A DNA stretch of 64,000 bases from Geomicrobium sp. JCM 19038 (GTDB lineage: Bacteria > Bacillota > Bacilli > Bacillales > Marinococcaceae), in contig NZ_BAXA01000007.1 in the NCBI RefSeq assembly GCF_000698125.1, forward strand, positions 144,532 to 208,531, written 5' to 3'. Both the position numbers and the translations under genes were made by a program. Below the pieces are notes generated by a model. The model was given only the letters and a program-made list of their open reading frames with translations, was not told the origin of the DNA and searched no databases. Below are positions 12,581 to 21,424 of the stretch, piece by piece. Positions within the stretch are counted from its first letter, which is position 1. Each line of letters starts with the position of its first letter.

Positions 12581-13426
12581 ATGGCGTTAAAACGATCAAA
12601 AATCGCGAAACCCAAGCAAAAAAAAGGTGGTCCACTGCCATTTAAGTACGTTTTCTTAATCTCAATCGGAATCTTTCTCGTAATGACAATTCAAGGTCTC
12701 TATTTTGTAGATAAACATATTAGACCGTCGCTGATGTCCATAGCCGTTGTTGAAACGAAACGGATCGCACAGCACGCTGTTACTGAAGCGATCTCACAAG
12801 AGATGACTCATCAAGAAGACATGAATGACCTTGTTCTAATCGAGCGAAGTGACAATGGAGATATCTCTTCATTGGCATTTAATGCGCAAGTGTACAATCG
12901 AGTATTGTCTGATTCTACGATGGTCGTTCAAGATTACTTACATGAAATTCAGAGAGGGATTACGCAAGGGGACCCGCCGAGAAGTGTCGATGAAGAATAT
13001 GAAGATCGAGGTGTAGGAACCGTTGAAGACGGTGCGATTTACACAATCCCACTCGGGATGGCGACTGGTAATGCATTACTTGCCAATTTAGGTCCTCGAG
13101 TTCCGGTAAGTTTTTCCGTAATTGGAGAAATTCACGCCGATATGGAAGAGCGAATTGAAAACGTTGGGATTAATAATACGTATCTTCGAATTAGTGTAGC
13201 CATTGATATGGACGTGCGCGTTGTCATTCCTTTTGGTACGGATGAAACGAGTGTCACCTATTCCGTTCCAGTTGGAATGGTGTTTATACCAGGAGATGTG
13301 CCTGATTACTACGGTCAAGGAGGAGGGATGCCAGTCCCAGCTATTATGCCTAGTGGTAATGAAGAAAGTGTTGAGATGCAAAGTCCTGATGTAGAGGAGG
13401 GAGGTGAGGAAACGAATCAACAATAA
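12581..13426 (+). CDS. yunB: sporulation protein YunB
   Basis: 281 residues: a basic N-terminus (KRSKIAKPKQKKGG), one membrane segment (about residues 24-44), then an extracytoplasmic domain with repeated V-x-I-P-x-G phrases and a Gly/Pro/Glu-rich tail. B. subtilis yunB is made in the mother cell during sporulation; its exact role is unclear. ATG 12581 is chosen over an in-frame ATG at 12527 because AGGAGGGG lies 8 bases before it. Intact. Confidence 0.85.
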   Translation: MALKRSKIAKPKQKKGGPLPFKYVFLISIGIFLVMTIQGLYFVDKHIRPSLMSIAVVETKRIAQHAVTEAISQEMTHQEDMNDLVLIERSDNGDISSLAFNAQVYNRVLSDSTMVVQDYLHEIQRGITQGDPPRSVDEEYEDRGVGTVEDGAIYTIPLGMATGNALLANLGPRVPVSFSVIGEIHADMEERIENVGINNTYLRISVAIDMDVRVVIPFGTDETSVTYSVPVGMVFIPGDVPDYYGQGGGMPVPAIMPSGNEESVEMQSPDVEEGGEETNQQ

Positions 13427-13505
13427 TAAGTGTTGTTAGATTATTTTGACAAAATTCAACATTAATTTTATAATTTTCTATACAAATACAAAAGGGGGGT
13501 ATTAC

Positions 13506-14851
13506 ATGGCTCGTGAGCAATGGGGAACGAAGGTTGGTTTTATGTTGGCGGCAGTGGGGTCAGCAGTTGGGCTAGGAAATATTTGGCGTTTTCCTTATAT
13601 TACTGGAGAATACGGGGGCGGTGCATTTTTACTCGTTTACCTCGTGTGTGTTGCTGTTATAGGTTTACCAGTAATTTTGGCTGAATTTTCAATCGGGAAA
13701 AGAGGGCAGTTAGATGCAGTAGGTTCATATCGTAAAACAGCACCATCTAAAGTGTGGGTCGCTGGTGGTTGGCTAGCGGTCACGACTTCATTTTTAATTG
13801 TATCGTTTTACGCAGTTATTACAGGTTGGGTATTACATTACATGTTCGGGTATTTAATGGGGTCTGTACAACAAGTGGAAAGTGGAGGCGTAGAAGGGTA
13901 CTTCCTTGATACAATAGGAGCGACTTGGACACCGATCTTCTGGCTTGTTGTCGTTATGGCGATTATTGTTGGGATACTATACTTTGGAGTTCAAAAAGGT
14001 ATAGAACTTAGCAGTAAGATCTTCATGCCGTTACTTGCAATTATATTAGTTATTTTAGCAGGTTACAGTTTAACATTAGACGGCGCATTAGAAGGGATGA
14101 GCTTTTTATTCATTCCAGATTGGAGTGCTCTTGCTGACCCAGCACTATATTTAGCTGCAATTGGTCAATCGTTCTTTACGTTATCTCTTGGTATGGGGAT
14201 TATGATTACGTATGGTGGCTACCTATCTAGGCAAACGGGGACGAATTTACCAGCAACAGCTCGTAATGTCGTTATTCTAGATACATTGTTTGCCATTGTC
14301 GTTGCGGTTGCTATCTTTGGCGCAGTGTATGCGATCGGCATGGAGCTTCACAAGGACCAGCGCTCATATTCGTTGTATTGCCAGAAGTATTTAACCAAAT
14401 GGCTGGTGCCGGAACGATCTTTGCGATTGCGTTTTTCTTCCTTGTCTTTATTGCAGCATTAACATCAGCAATTTCTTTAGCTGAAGTAAGTATCTCAGCA
14501 GCCATTGAACGTTTCAAAATTAGCCGCCAAAAAGCTACGTTAATTCTTGGTGCGCTCATTACAGTGCTAGGAGTTCCATCAGCGTTAAGTCAAGGTGGTC
14601 CGTTATCAGAGTTTTTAATCTTCGGATTACCCTTCTTAGACTTTGTTGATACCCTGACTGACAGTTATTTTTTACCAATTGGTGGATTAATCGTTGTCCT
14701 ACTTGTTGGCTGGGGTTGGACGAAGAGAGCGACTTTGGATGAAGCAGATTTCAGAAATCCGATGATTGCAACACTTTATTTAATCCTACTACGTTTTGTC
14801 GCTCCAGCGATGATCATTATAATCTTAGCTTTAAACATATTTGGATCTTAA
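13506..14851 (+). pseudogene. neurotransmitter:sodium symporter (SNF) family transporter, one frameshift
   Basis: LeuT-fold sodium-dependent transporter, 448 residues when repaired. The sodium/substrate site phrase GSAVGLGNIWRFPY is near the N-terminus, and about eleven membrane helices follow. The frame breaks at about 14350: CTTCACAAGGACC becomes CTTTCACAAGGACC (LSQGPALIF) with one more T, after which VLPEVFNQMAG and SLAEVSISAAIE continue. ATG 13506 follows GGGGGG. An amino-acid substrate is likely for bacterial members, but it cannot be read here. A paralogue lies at 59506-60843. Confidence 0.9.
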
Positions 14852-14853
14852 TT

Positions 14854-14890
14854 AAGGACCTTGGTGCTTAAAGGCACCGAGGTTCTTTAC
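14854..14890 (+). terminator. terminator after NSS transporter
   Basis: AGGACCTTGGTGC pairs with GCACCGAGGTTCT (with G-U pairs) around TTAAAG, followed by a short T stretch. Confidence 0.7.
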
Positions 14891-14911
14891 TACTTATAGT
14901 GGGGTGATGAG

Positions 14912-16261
14912 ATGATTGAGTGGATTGACAATTGGGCAGCTGCCGCTGCGGACTTTGTCTGGGGATTACCGTTAATTGTATTACTTGTAGGGACCGGGAT
15001 TTATCTTACATTTAGATTAGGATTTTATTCATTTACGCAGCTCCCATATGCAATGAAGCTCGTTTTTAAGAAAAACTTAGACAAGAACTCCGAAGGTGAC
15101 ATTTCACACTTTCAAGCGTTAATGACTTCACTAGCAGCAACTGTAGGTACAGGGAACGTTGCTGGTGTAGCAACAGCTGTCGTCTTAGGGGGACCAGGAG
15201 CGGTATTTTGGATGTGGATTACCGCTTTAGTCGGTATGGCAACGAAATACTCAGAAGCCATACTCGGTGTAAAGTATCGAGGAAAGAATTACCGAGGTGA
15301 AATGGCAGGCGGTCCGATGTACTATATTGAACATGGGCTAGGGAAGAAATGGAAATGGATGGGTATGTTGTTTGCTTTCTTCGCCGTCTTCGCTGCGATT
15401 TTTGGAATTGGTAATATGACACAAGCGAATACAGCTTCAGATATTGTACAGAGTACGTTTAACGTTCCGACATGGATTACTGGGATCATCATGATGGTAC
15501 TAGTCGGATTAGTTGTTATAGGCGGTATAAAGAGTATAGGTCGAGTTAGTGGTGTCATTGTTCCAATCATGATTGTATTCTATGTTATTGCAGGGTTTTT
15601 TGTTATTGGATTCAATATTACTGAAGTACCTGCTGCTTTTGGCTTGATTTTTACAGATGCATTTACCGGTCAAGCAGTCGCAGGTGGCGCAATCGGGACG
15701 GTGATCCAGATGGGTGTTGCACGAGGGTTATTTTCTAACGAAGCTGGTCTAGGAACTGGAGGAATTGCTGCCGCTGCAGCAAAAACCGATGTTCCTGCTC
15801 GTCAAGCTCTCATTTCAATGACGCAAGTATTTATTGATACGATTATCGTTTGTACGATTACAGGACTTGCACTTGTCATTGCAGACCTCTATACGTCAGG
15901 TGAGAGTGGTGCATCATTAACTGCAATGTCATTTGATGCAATTTTACCGTTTGGCGGAAGTATGGTCGTTACGATTACATTATTGTTCTTTATCTTCTCC
16001 ACCATCATTGGCTGGGCATATTTTGGAGAGAAGTGTTTGGAGTACCTAGTCGGTGGTAAAATCACTTACATTTATCGGATTGTCTTTGTACTTGCAGTTT
16101 TCGTAGGTGCAACATTACCACTTAATACCGTATGGAATTTTGGTGATATCTTTAATGGACTTATGGCAATCCCCAACTTAATTGCATTAATTCTACTGTC
16201 TGGCGTTGTAGCAAAAGAAACTCGTAAGTTTAAAGATATTAGAAAGTTAGAGAGTAGATAA
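14912..16261 (+). CDS. alanine/glycine:cation symporter (AGCS) family protein
   Basis: 449-residue AGCS transporter that takes up alanine or glycine with sodium. The family signature ALMTSLAATVGTGNVAGVATA is near residue 70, GEMAGGPMYYIEHGLG follows, and RGLFSNEAGLGTGGIAAAAA is the second conserved block; about ten membrane helices are evident. ATG 14912 follows GGGGTGATGAG. It sits between two terminators, so it is monocistronic. Related to B. subtilis AlsT/GlnT types; substrate choice is uncertain. Intact. Confidence 0.93.
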   Translation: MIEWIDNWAAAAADFVWGLPLIVLLVGTGIYLTFRLGFYSFTQLPYAMKLVFKKNLDKNSEGDISHFQALMTSLAATVGTGNVAGVATAVVLGGPGAVFWMWITALVGMATKYSEAILGVKYRGKNYRGEMAGGPMYYIEHGLGKKWKWMGMLFAFFAVFAAIFGIGNMTQANTASDIVQSTFNVPTWITGIIMMVLVGLVVIGGIKSIGRVSGVIVPIMIVFYVIAGFFVIGFNITEVPAAFGLIFTDAFTGQAVAGGAIGTVIQMGVARGLFSNEAGLGTGGIAAAAAKTDVPARQALISMTQVFIDTIIVCTITGLALVIADLYTSGESGASLTAMSFDAILPFGGSMVVTITLLFFIFSTIIGWAYFGEKCLEYLVGGKITYIYRIVFVLAVFVGATLPLNTVWNFGDIFNGLMAIPNLIALILLSGVVAKETRKFKDIRKLESR

Positions 16262-16267
16262 ATAGTA

Positions 16268-16303
16268 ATGAGCACATGTCTTCAGACTTGTGCTCATTTT
16301 TAT
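16268..16303 (+). terminator. terminator after AGCS symporter
   Basis: ATGAGCACA pairs with TGTGCTCAT, with an inner GTC/GAC pair and loop TTCA, followed by T-rich sequence. It lies between convergent genes and may serve both. Confidence 0.85.
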
Positions 16304-16332
16304 TTAGTATTTCACTTCATTTACATGCTGAA

Positions 16333-16956
16333 CTAAAAACTGTTTGTCTCATACGTCACATATGTAACGCTACAATTTTCGATATCATCATAGCTCCCGC
16401 TATATCCAAACAAGCGAATCATCGCACGGATCGTAAGCCCATGTGACACAATATAGATGTTATTAAAGCCTTGGGCCTGTGCATCTTGAACGACTTCATT
16501 CATCCCTTCTTGAAGTCTGTTCGAATATTGCTCCCAATGTTCCGCTTGATGACTCGAGTCGATTTCTGCAATCGTATTTACGACAATATCGAGTGGCACA
16601 TCCCATAGCATATGAATGTCCTTGTAATGGTCAGGTAACCTTTTTTTAAGTGCTTCGAGCATCGCAATGTTGTATCCACCTTCAAAACCACCAAAATACA
16701 ATTCGCGTAATGCCTTTTTTACTTGAATTTTAATTTGTTGGTCTTTGCGACTATGCAAACGAATAAGGTTAGCAGTTTCTCTAGCTCGACCACTGTCGCT
16801 CGTATAAATTTGATCAATCGGTTCATTTGCAAGTGCTTCACCTAACGTTTTGGCGCCAGCACGACCTTTCGATGTAAGCGGTGTGTCTGACCAACCTTGC
16901 ACTTTGCCTTGCGTATTAAAAATGGTTTTACCGTGACGAACTAAATAAATATTCAA
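16333..16956 (-). CDS. histidine phosphatase family protein (phosphoglycerate mutase-like)
   Basis: 207-residue histidine phosphatase. The phospho-accepting H8 is in LVRHGKT; the second catalytic region is IVSHGLTIRAMIRLF near the C-terminus; the acid is in RELYFGGFEG. Members range from phosphoglycerate mutase to broad phosphatases (PhoE, CobC); length and residues do not decide between them. It lies downstream of lytH on the same strand with a 48-base gap. Confidence 0.87.
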   Translation of the reverse strand: MNIYLVRHGKTIFNTQGKVQGWSDTPLTSKGRAGAKTLGEALANEPIDQIYTSDSGRARETANLIRLHSRKDQQIKIQVKKALRELYFGGFEGGYNIAMLEALKKRLPDHYKDIHMLWDVPLDIVVNTIAEIDSSHQAEHWEQYSNRLQEGMNEVVQDAQAQGFNNIYIVSHGLTIRAMIRLFGYSGSYDDIENCSVTYVTYETNSF

Positions 16957-17004
16957 CGTAGACCCTCCTCAATCGGATTCTCTACGTTAAAGTATAGAGG
17001 AAGG

Positions 17005-18000
17005 TCAACTCTTCTGTCTTTCTTTTTGTTCCCACGAGCGGAGTTTTGGGTACGGATCAAATGACCATTCGCTGTACCCGTTATCTCGGTAAATACCGTA
17101 ATGCAAGTGAGGTGGGAACTTTCCTTGTGTTCCTGGCTTTCCGTAACCAGAGCTACCGACACTGCCGATGACGGATCCAGGCGTGACGATCGATCCTTCT
17201 TCAATATCTTCAGCAAAACCGTGAAGATGGGCATAATAATGATAAATGTTATCCAAATCCCGAATACCAATTCGCCATCCTCCGTATTCGTTCCAGCCTT
17301 TTAATTCGACCGTTCCGTATGTGGTTGCACGTACAGGTGTGCTATACCCTGCAAAGATATCTGTTCCTTCATGAATTCGTCGACCACCCCATCCGCGTTT
17401 TGCACCCCACGTGCTCCGGTAAGAGTAGTTGTAATGAAGAGGAACTGGAAACGCGTTATCATGCAGCGCAATCGTTTGAAATTTTTCAAAGACGTTTGCA
17501 TGACCGTGTATAATTCGAACCGTCTGATCCCGCTGATAATGATCCCAAAGCGCAATGCGAATGTTTTCATCATCAAATCCGTACGTCGCTAATTTTCGAG
17601 CCATCGTATAAAGCACATCAGCATCGTTATGGCGATCTGCTTTCCCATCACCATCGCCATCAAGACCATTTCCGCCAAAAACACTAATCCGATCAGCATC
17701 TGTATCTTCAAGGTCTGGATTTAATGCGCCAACCCAGTCACGCGGTGAAAAGTAGATCGAGATTACACCTGTCGGTTTGTCTCGATCGTTTCTTGCAACA
17801 TTTAACCCTCGCTCATAGGCATCAATTGCTGCAAGCCAATGCCATGGAACTTGTGTAACGGTATCCATATCTTTATACAATTGCATACGTTCAAGGTCAA
17901 TTTCATCTTGTGTACGCTCTTCTTGTGCGTCTGCAATAGTTGTTGTTACGAAAAATAAACAGACGATTAATAAAAAACGGAGGATTCCTTTTGAATTCAT
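17005..18000 (-). CDS. lytH: M23 peptidase LytH-like (sporulation L-Ala-D-Glu endopeptidase)
   Basis: 331 residues: signal/anchor helix at 8-26; residues 50-160 look lytic-transglycosylase-like (WHWLAAIDAYERG) and contain an Asp-rich DGDGDGK loop at 115-120 that could bind calcium; then a LytM/M23 domain with zinc residues H210, D214 (HEGTDIF) and the HLHYG motif at 298-302. In B. subtilis LytH (YunA) trims stem peptides during spore cortex maturation. ATG 18000 is chosen (GAGGGG upstream); an in-frame TTG is one codon earlier. Divergent from lipA, as in B. subtilis. Confidence 0.88.
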   Translation of the reverse strand: MNSKGILRFLLIVCLFFVTTTIADAQEERTQDEIDLERMQLYKDMDTVTQVPWHWLAAIDAYERGLNVARNDRDKPTGVISIYFSPRDWVGALNPDLEDTDADRISVFGGNGLDGDGDGKADRHNDADVLYTMARKLATYGFDDENIRIALWDHYQRDQTVRIIHGHANVFEKFQTIALHDNAFPVPLHYNYSYRSTWGAKRGWGGRRIHEGTDIFAGYSTPVRATTYGTVELKGWNEYGGWRIGIRDLDNIYHYYAHLHGFAEDIEEGSIVTPGSVIGSVGSSGYGKPGTQGKFPPHLHYGIYRDNGYSEWSFDPYPKLRSWEQKERQKS

Positions 18001-18049
18001 CAACTTTTACCCCTCTTCAAACGATGTCTTCTTACTATGGAACAGATCT

Positions 18050-18070
18050 TGCTTTTTATACTAAAAAGCA
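18050..18070. promoter_or_regulatory. palindrome in the lytH-lipA divergent region
   Basis: TGCTTTTTA, TAC, TAAAAAGCA: perfect 9-bp arms about 50 bp from either start codon. It could be an operator for a repressor of lytH, lipA or both; the protein is unknown. Confidence 0.4.
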
Positions 18071-18074
18071 TCAC

Positions 18075-18103
18075 TTGGTACGTAAGATGACTCGTGGTAA
18101 AAT
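18075..18103 (+). promoter_or_regulatory. possible sigma-A promoter of lipA
   Basis: TTGGTA, 17-base spacer, TAAAAT. The predicted start lies close to the ribosome site, so the leader would be very short. Confidence 0.4.
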
Positions 18104-18124
18104 TGGGAAGAAGGGTGTGATTAA

Positions 18125-19048
18125 ATGAGCGAAAAAACTGAACACGTGCGAAAACCGGATTGGCTGAAAATAAAATTAAATACGAATGAATCATACACTG
18201 GTTTAAAGAAAATGATGCGAGAGAAAAACTTACATACGGTCTGTGAAGAAGCTCGTTGTCCCAACATTCATGAGTGTTGGGCAGTTCGCAAAACCGCGAC
18301 ATTTATGATCCTAGGGGATACGTGTACGCGTGGATGTCGTTTTTGTGCTGTCAAAACAGGTCTTCCGACAGAACTCGATCTAGATGAACCTGAACGTGTT
18401 GCGGATTCTGTAGAGCAGATGGGATTAAAACATGTCGTAATCACAGCAGTTGCAAGAGACGATCTTAAAGATGGCGGTTCGAATGTATTTGCTGAAACTG
18501 TGAGAGCGGTAAGAAGAAGAAATCCTTTATGTACCATTGAGGTGCTTCCATCTGATATGATGGGACTAGAGGAAAATTTAAAAACCTTAATGGAAGCAAG
18601 GCCGAATATTCTAAATCACAATATCGAAACGGTTCGCCGTTTAACGAAGAAAGTGCGTGCTCGTGCAAAGTACGATCGCTCACTTCAATTTCTTCGTTAT
18701 TCGAAAGAGCTTCATCCAGATATTCCGACGAAATCGAGCTTAATGATTGGACTTGGAGAAACAGAAGAAGAAATTGAAGAAGTGATGGATGATTTACGTG
18801 CGAATGACGTGGATATTATGACTATCGGTCAATATTTACAGCCAACGAAAAAACACTTGCCAGTGATCAAGTACTATACGCCTGATGAGTTTCAACAGTT
18901 TAAAGAACTTGCGATGAGCAAAGGATTTAAGCATTGTGAAGCTGGACCGCTCGTTCGTTCTTCTTATCATGCTGATGAGCAAGTGGATAAAGCGCAAGTT
19001 TGGAAAGAGGCTGCGAAATATCAGAGTGAACAACAATTTAGCAGCTAA
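18125..19048 (+). CDS. lipA: lipoyl synthase LipA
   Basis: 307-residue radical SAM enzyme that inserts two sulfurs into octanoyl chains to form lipoyl cofactors of 2-oxoacid dehydrogenases and the glycine cleavage H protein. The auxiliary cluster cysteines are C40, C45 and C51 ([12 protein letters not shown]); the radical SAM CxxxCxxC is C67, C71, C74; the C-terminal RSSYHA supplies the serine ligand of the auxiliary cluster. Preceded by AAGAAGGGTG. yutD follows after 16 bases. Intact. Confidence 0.97.
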   Translation: MSEKTEHVRKPDWLKIKLNTNESYTGLKKMMREKNLHTVCEEARCPNIHECWAVRKTATFMILGDTCTRGCRFCAVKTGLPTELDLDEPERVADSVEQMGLKHVVITAVARDDLKDGGSNVFAETVRAVRRRNPLCTIEVLPSDMMGLEENLKTLMEARPNILNHNIETVRRLTKKVRARAKYDRSLQFLRYSKELHPDIPTKSSLMIGLGETEEEIEEVMDDLRANDVDIMTIGQYLQPTKKHLPVIKYYTPDEFQQFKELAMSKGFKHCEAGPLVRSSYHADEQVDKAQVWKEAAKYQSEQQFSS

Positions 19049-19064
19049 GTCGAGGTGAGATTCG

Positions 19065-19352
19065 TTGATTCAATTAAATAATCAACAGTTTGAACTCATA
19101 GAAGAGTCGCGCGAGGGCTGGGACGAAGAAGCGTTTCAGAATCGCTACAGCGAAGTATTGAACAAGTATGATTTCATCGTTGGAGACTGGGGACATGAAC
19201 AATTGCGTCTCCGAGGTTTTTTTAACGATAACAACAAAAAAGCGGCTTTTGACTCAAAAGTGAGCACCGTTTATGACTATTTGTATGAGTTTTGTAATTT
19301 TGATTGTCCTTATTTCATTTTAAAGAAGGTCAAATCAGACAAAAAAGGATAA
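19065..19352 (+). CDS. yutD: YutD family protein
   Basis: 95-residue YutD-family (DUF1027) protein with the typical NRYSEVLNKYDFIVGDWGHEQLRLRGFF and CPYFILKK segments. Function unknown; probably cytosolic. The start is TTG 19065 with GAGGTGA 6 bases upstream. Follows lipA on the same transcript, as in B. subtilis, and ends at a strong terminator. Confidence 0.87.
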   Translation: MIQLNNQQFELIEESREGWDEEAFQNRYSEVLNKYDFIVGDWGHEQLRLRGFFNDNNKKAAFDSKVSTVYDYLYEFCNFDCPYFILKKVKSDKKG

Positions 19353-19356
19353 GAAG

Positions 19357-19391
19357 AGAATCGTGCAATGCGTTTGCACGATTCTTTTTTT
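19357..19391 (+). terminator. lipA-yutD terminator
   Basis: AGAATCGTGCAA pairs perfectly with TTGCACGATTCT around TGCGT, followed by seven T. Confidence 0.92.
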
Positions 19392-19472
19392 AGGAATTCC
19401 TACATGTTTGGTTTTATTTCGACGTGGGAATAACCATGAATAGAAGACGATCAAAAGGAGAGTCGGACAAAC

Positions 19473-20117
19473 ATGAACGTACTCGTTATCGGTGCAAATG
19501 GACAAATAGGAAAACATACCGTAGAAAAAATGGTTCAGGACCCTACATTTACCCCTACGGCTATGGTTCGTAAAGAAGAACAAATGAAAGCCTTTAAAGA
19601 AATGAATGCAAACACGGTTCTTGCAGACTTAGAAGGGTCTGTTCGTGATTTGGCTACAGCAATGAAAGGTATGGATGCGGTAGTGTTCACTGCCGGATCT
19701 GGTGGTCATACCGGCGCGGATAAGACTGTTATGATTGATTTAGACGGGGCGATTAAATCCATGGAAGCTGCAAAGGAAGTCGGCATAAAGCGCTTTGTTA
19801 TCGTTAGTGCCATCGGTGTTTACGATCGTAGCAATTGGATGGAAAAAGCTGCGTACTATAGTGCCGCTAAACATTATGCAGATCGCTTCTTAGAATTAAG
19901 CGGACTTGATTATACGATTGTACGACCTGGTTTACTCACAAATGATGCAGGAAAAGGCAAAGTAAAGGTTGCAAAAGAAGTAGAGCGTGGAGAAATTCCA
20001 CGAGAAGACGTAGCCGAAACAATTCTAGCCTCGTTAAAAGACGACCATACGATTGGCAAAGGCTTTGATATGATTTCAGGTAATGAGAACATCGCTTCTG
20101 CGTTAAGAGATTTATAA
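19473..20117 (+). CDS. NAD(P)-binding SDR-like oxidoreductase (YhfK-type)
   Basis: 214-residue atypical short-chain dehydrogenase/NAD(P)-binding protein. The N-terminal Rossmann motif GANGQIGK is at 7-14; VVFTAGSGG, FVIVSAIGVYDR and the YYSAAKHYADRFL helix carrying the Tyr-x3-Lys-like pair follow; DYTIVRPGLL is typical of the YhfK/NmrA-like group. The substrate is unknown. ATG 19473 follows AAGGAGAG. Flanked by two terminators, so monocistronic. Confidence 0.85.
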   Translation: MNVLVIGANGQIGKHTVEKMVQDPTFTPTAMVRKEEQMKAFKEMNANTVLADLEGSVRDLATAMKGMDAVVFTAGSGGHTGADKTVMIDLDGAIKSMEAAKEVGIKRFVIVSAIGVYDRSNWMEKAAYYSAAKHYADRFLELSGLDYTIVRPGLLTNDAGKGKVKVAKEVERGEIPREDVAETILASLKDDHTIGKGFDMISGNENIASALRDL

Positions 20118-20124
20118 TCAATTG

Positions 20125-20161
20125 AAAAGGTCATTAGGGATTTGTCCTAATGACCTTTTTT
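20125..20161 (+). terminator. terminator after SDR gene
   Basis: AGGTCATTAGG pairs with CCTAATGACCT around GATTTGT, followed by six T. Confidence 0.9.
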
Positions 20162-20212
20162 ATGTGCGGGTATACTTTTGATATAGTAGGGACAATGAAA
20201 GAAGGTGGGGGC

Positions 20213-20560
20213 ATGACGGAACGATTATATTTACACCCAGCTTGGGAGCGGACACTTTCACAGCGTGACCATGATGCGATAAAAAAGCGAGTGAAAGGTG
20301 GAGTTACTGAGTTATTCACGGTACTTTGGGTAGCGACCAACTATCGTAATGATTTATTAATGACAGTCCTTATTCGTAATGAAACAAGAGAAACGCTTGC
20401 GCTATCGAACGCACCTATGGAATTAATGAATGAAGAACAAAAACTGTGCAGTGATTTGTTTACATTTCAGGTTCCCCCGAACTGTGTTATGCCTTGGACG
20501 TTGATTTTTGAGGGCGCTGCGTGTTTCTCATCCCGATGGACACACGTAAAAATGGCATAA
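20213..20560 (+). CDS. SLAP domain-containing protein
   Basis: 115-residue protein. From about residue 20 it resembles the SLAP domain found in Bacillales accessory-secretion proteins: LLMTVLIRNETRETLALSNAPMEL, FTFQVPPNCVMPWTLIFE. No signal peptide is seen, so it is probably cytosolic; domain members are linked to SecA2-associated loci, but no such genes are nearby. ATG 20213 is chosen because GGTGGGGG lies just upstream; an earlier in-frame ATG at 20150 overlaps the previous terminator. Confidence 0.65.
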   Translation: MTERLYLHPAWERTLSQRDHDAIKKRVKGGVTELFTVLWVATNYRNDLLMTVLIRNETRETLALSNAPMELMNEEQKLCSDLFTFQVPPNCVMPWTLIFEGAACFSSRWTHVKMA

Positions 20561-20577
20561 ATAAAAACGAAGCGCGA

Positions 20578-20859
20578 TTAATCAGCGTCTTCGCCTTTCC
20601 CTTCGGAGTGTGTCGGGTGTGAGCCTGGGAACTGACGCTCATTTCCAGCATGAAGTTTTCGATTTTCATACGTAAAAGCGCTTGTCATATGTTGGCCTTC
20701 ACGCCACGGCTCACTCTTTCCTGGTGGTTCAACAATTGGAGAACCGTACGGTCCTTCGGGTAAATCTTCGCGAATCAAATCTTCTTCTTGTGATTGCACG
20801 TTTTGAAAGTCTTCGAATTCATTTGATTCGGGATTGACTTTTCGATCGTCACGATCCAT
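20578..20859 (-). CDS. small acidic hydrophilic protein, conserved-looking, function unknown
   Basis: 93 residues (MDRDDRKVNPESNEFEDF to GEGKGEDAD), rich in Asp, Glu, Pro and Gly, with no membrane segment. The phrases GKSEPWREGQHMTSAFTYENRKLH and FPGSHPTHSEG look conserved in style, but I cannot name the family. The start at 20859 is set by GGAGTTG upstream; longer in-frame starts lack a ribosome site. Convergent with the SLAP gene, with an 18-base gap, and divergent from yutE. A soluble spore protein is one possibility, unproven. Confidence 0.6.
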   Translation of the reverse strand: MDRDDRKVNPESNEFEDFQNVQSQEEDLIREDLPEGPYGSPIVEPPGKSEPWREGQHMTSAFTYENRKLHAGNERQFPGSHPTHSEGKGEDAD

Positions 20860-20962
20860 TGCACTCAACTCCTTATGTATAGATTGGACGAGCATAGACG
20901 ATGTTATGCATCTTCCATGAGAGACGAGCGTCATTTATAATAGAATAGAAAGGATGATGAAC

Positions 20963-21424
20963 ATGTACTTTGTTGATCGAAAACTTATCTACGCACGATT
21001 ATCATATATGGACGGCCTCTATGAGCATTACTTAACGGTAAATGCATGGCAACAAAAGCATGATCAATTAGCACTTGAACGTATTGCTCAAGGTTATATT
21101 GAAGCGATGATTGATGTTGGAAATCAAATGATTGACGGATTTATCATGAGAGACCCAGGTAGCTATCAAGATATCCTAGACATTCTTGAAGACGAAAAAG
21201 TGCTCACAAAAGAAGAAGCAGCTTCATTTCTAAAGGTGTTGAATTGGAGAAAAGTACTCGTTGAGGGCTACTTAAACGTAGACCATGGCGCACTTTCACA
21301 AACATTAACGAACGAAAAAGAAGCGTTGCAACATTTTTCTATTCGTATAAAAACATACCTTGATCAAGAACTCGGACCAGTGAGCGCTTTTTTACCTGAA
21401 GAGGAAGACGATGCACGTTCTTGA
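20963..21424 (+). CDS. yutE: DUF86/HepT-like protein YutE
   Basis: 153-residue all-helical DUF86 (HepT fold) protein. HepT toxins carry R-x4-H-x-Y; here the segment WRKVLVEGYLN has Glu in place of His, so RNase-type activity is doubtful. No MNT nucleotidyltransferase antitoxin gene is adjacent. MYFVDRK is a usual YutE beginning. ATG 20963 is chosen because AAAGGATG sits about 8 bases before it; the earlier ATGs at 20954 and 20957 touch the ribosome site. Overlaps yutF by 14 bases. Confidence 0.8.
   Translation: MYFVDRKLIYARLSYMDGLYEHYLTVNAWQQKHDQLALERIAQGYIEAMIDVGNQMIDGFIMRDPGSYQDILDILEDEKVLTKEEAASFLKVLNWRKVLVEGYLNVDHGALSQTLTNEKEALQHFSIRIKTYLDQELGPVSAFLPEEEDDARS

Noticed and set aside
20963..21424. 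HepT/MNT toxin-antitoxin module
   Set aside because: No nucleotidyltransferase partner gene and the motif histidine is absent.
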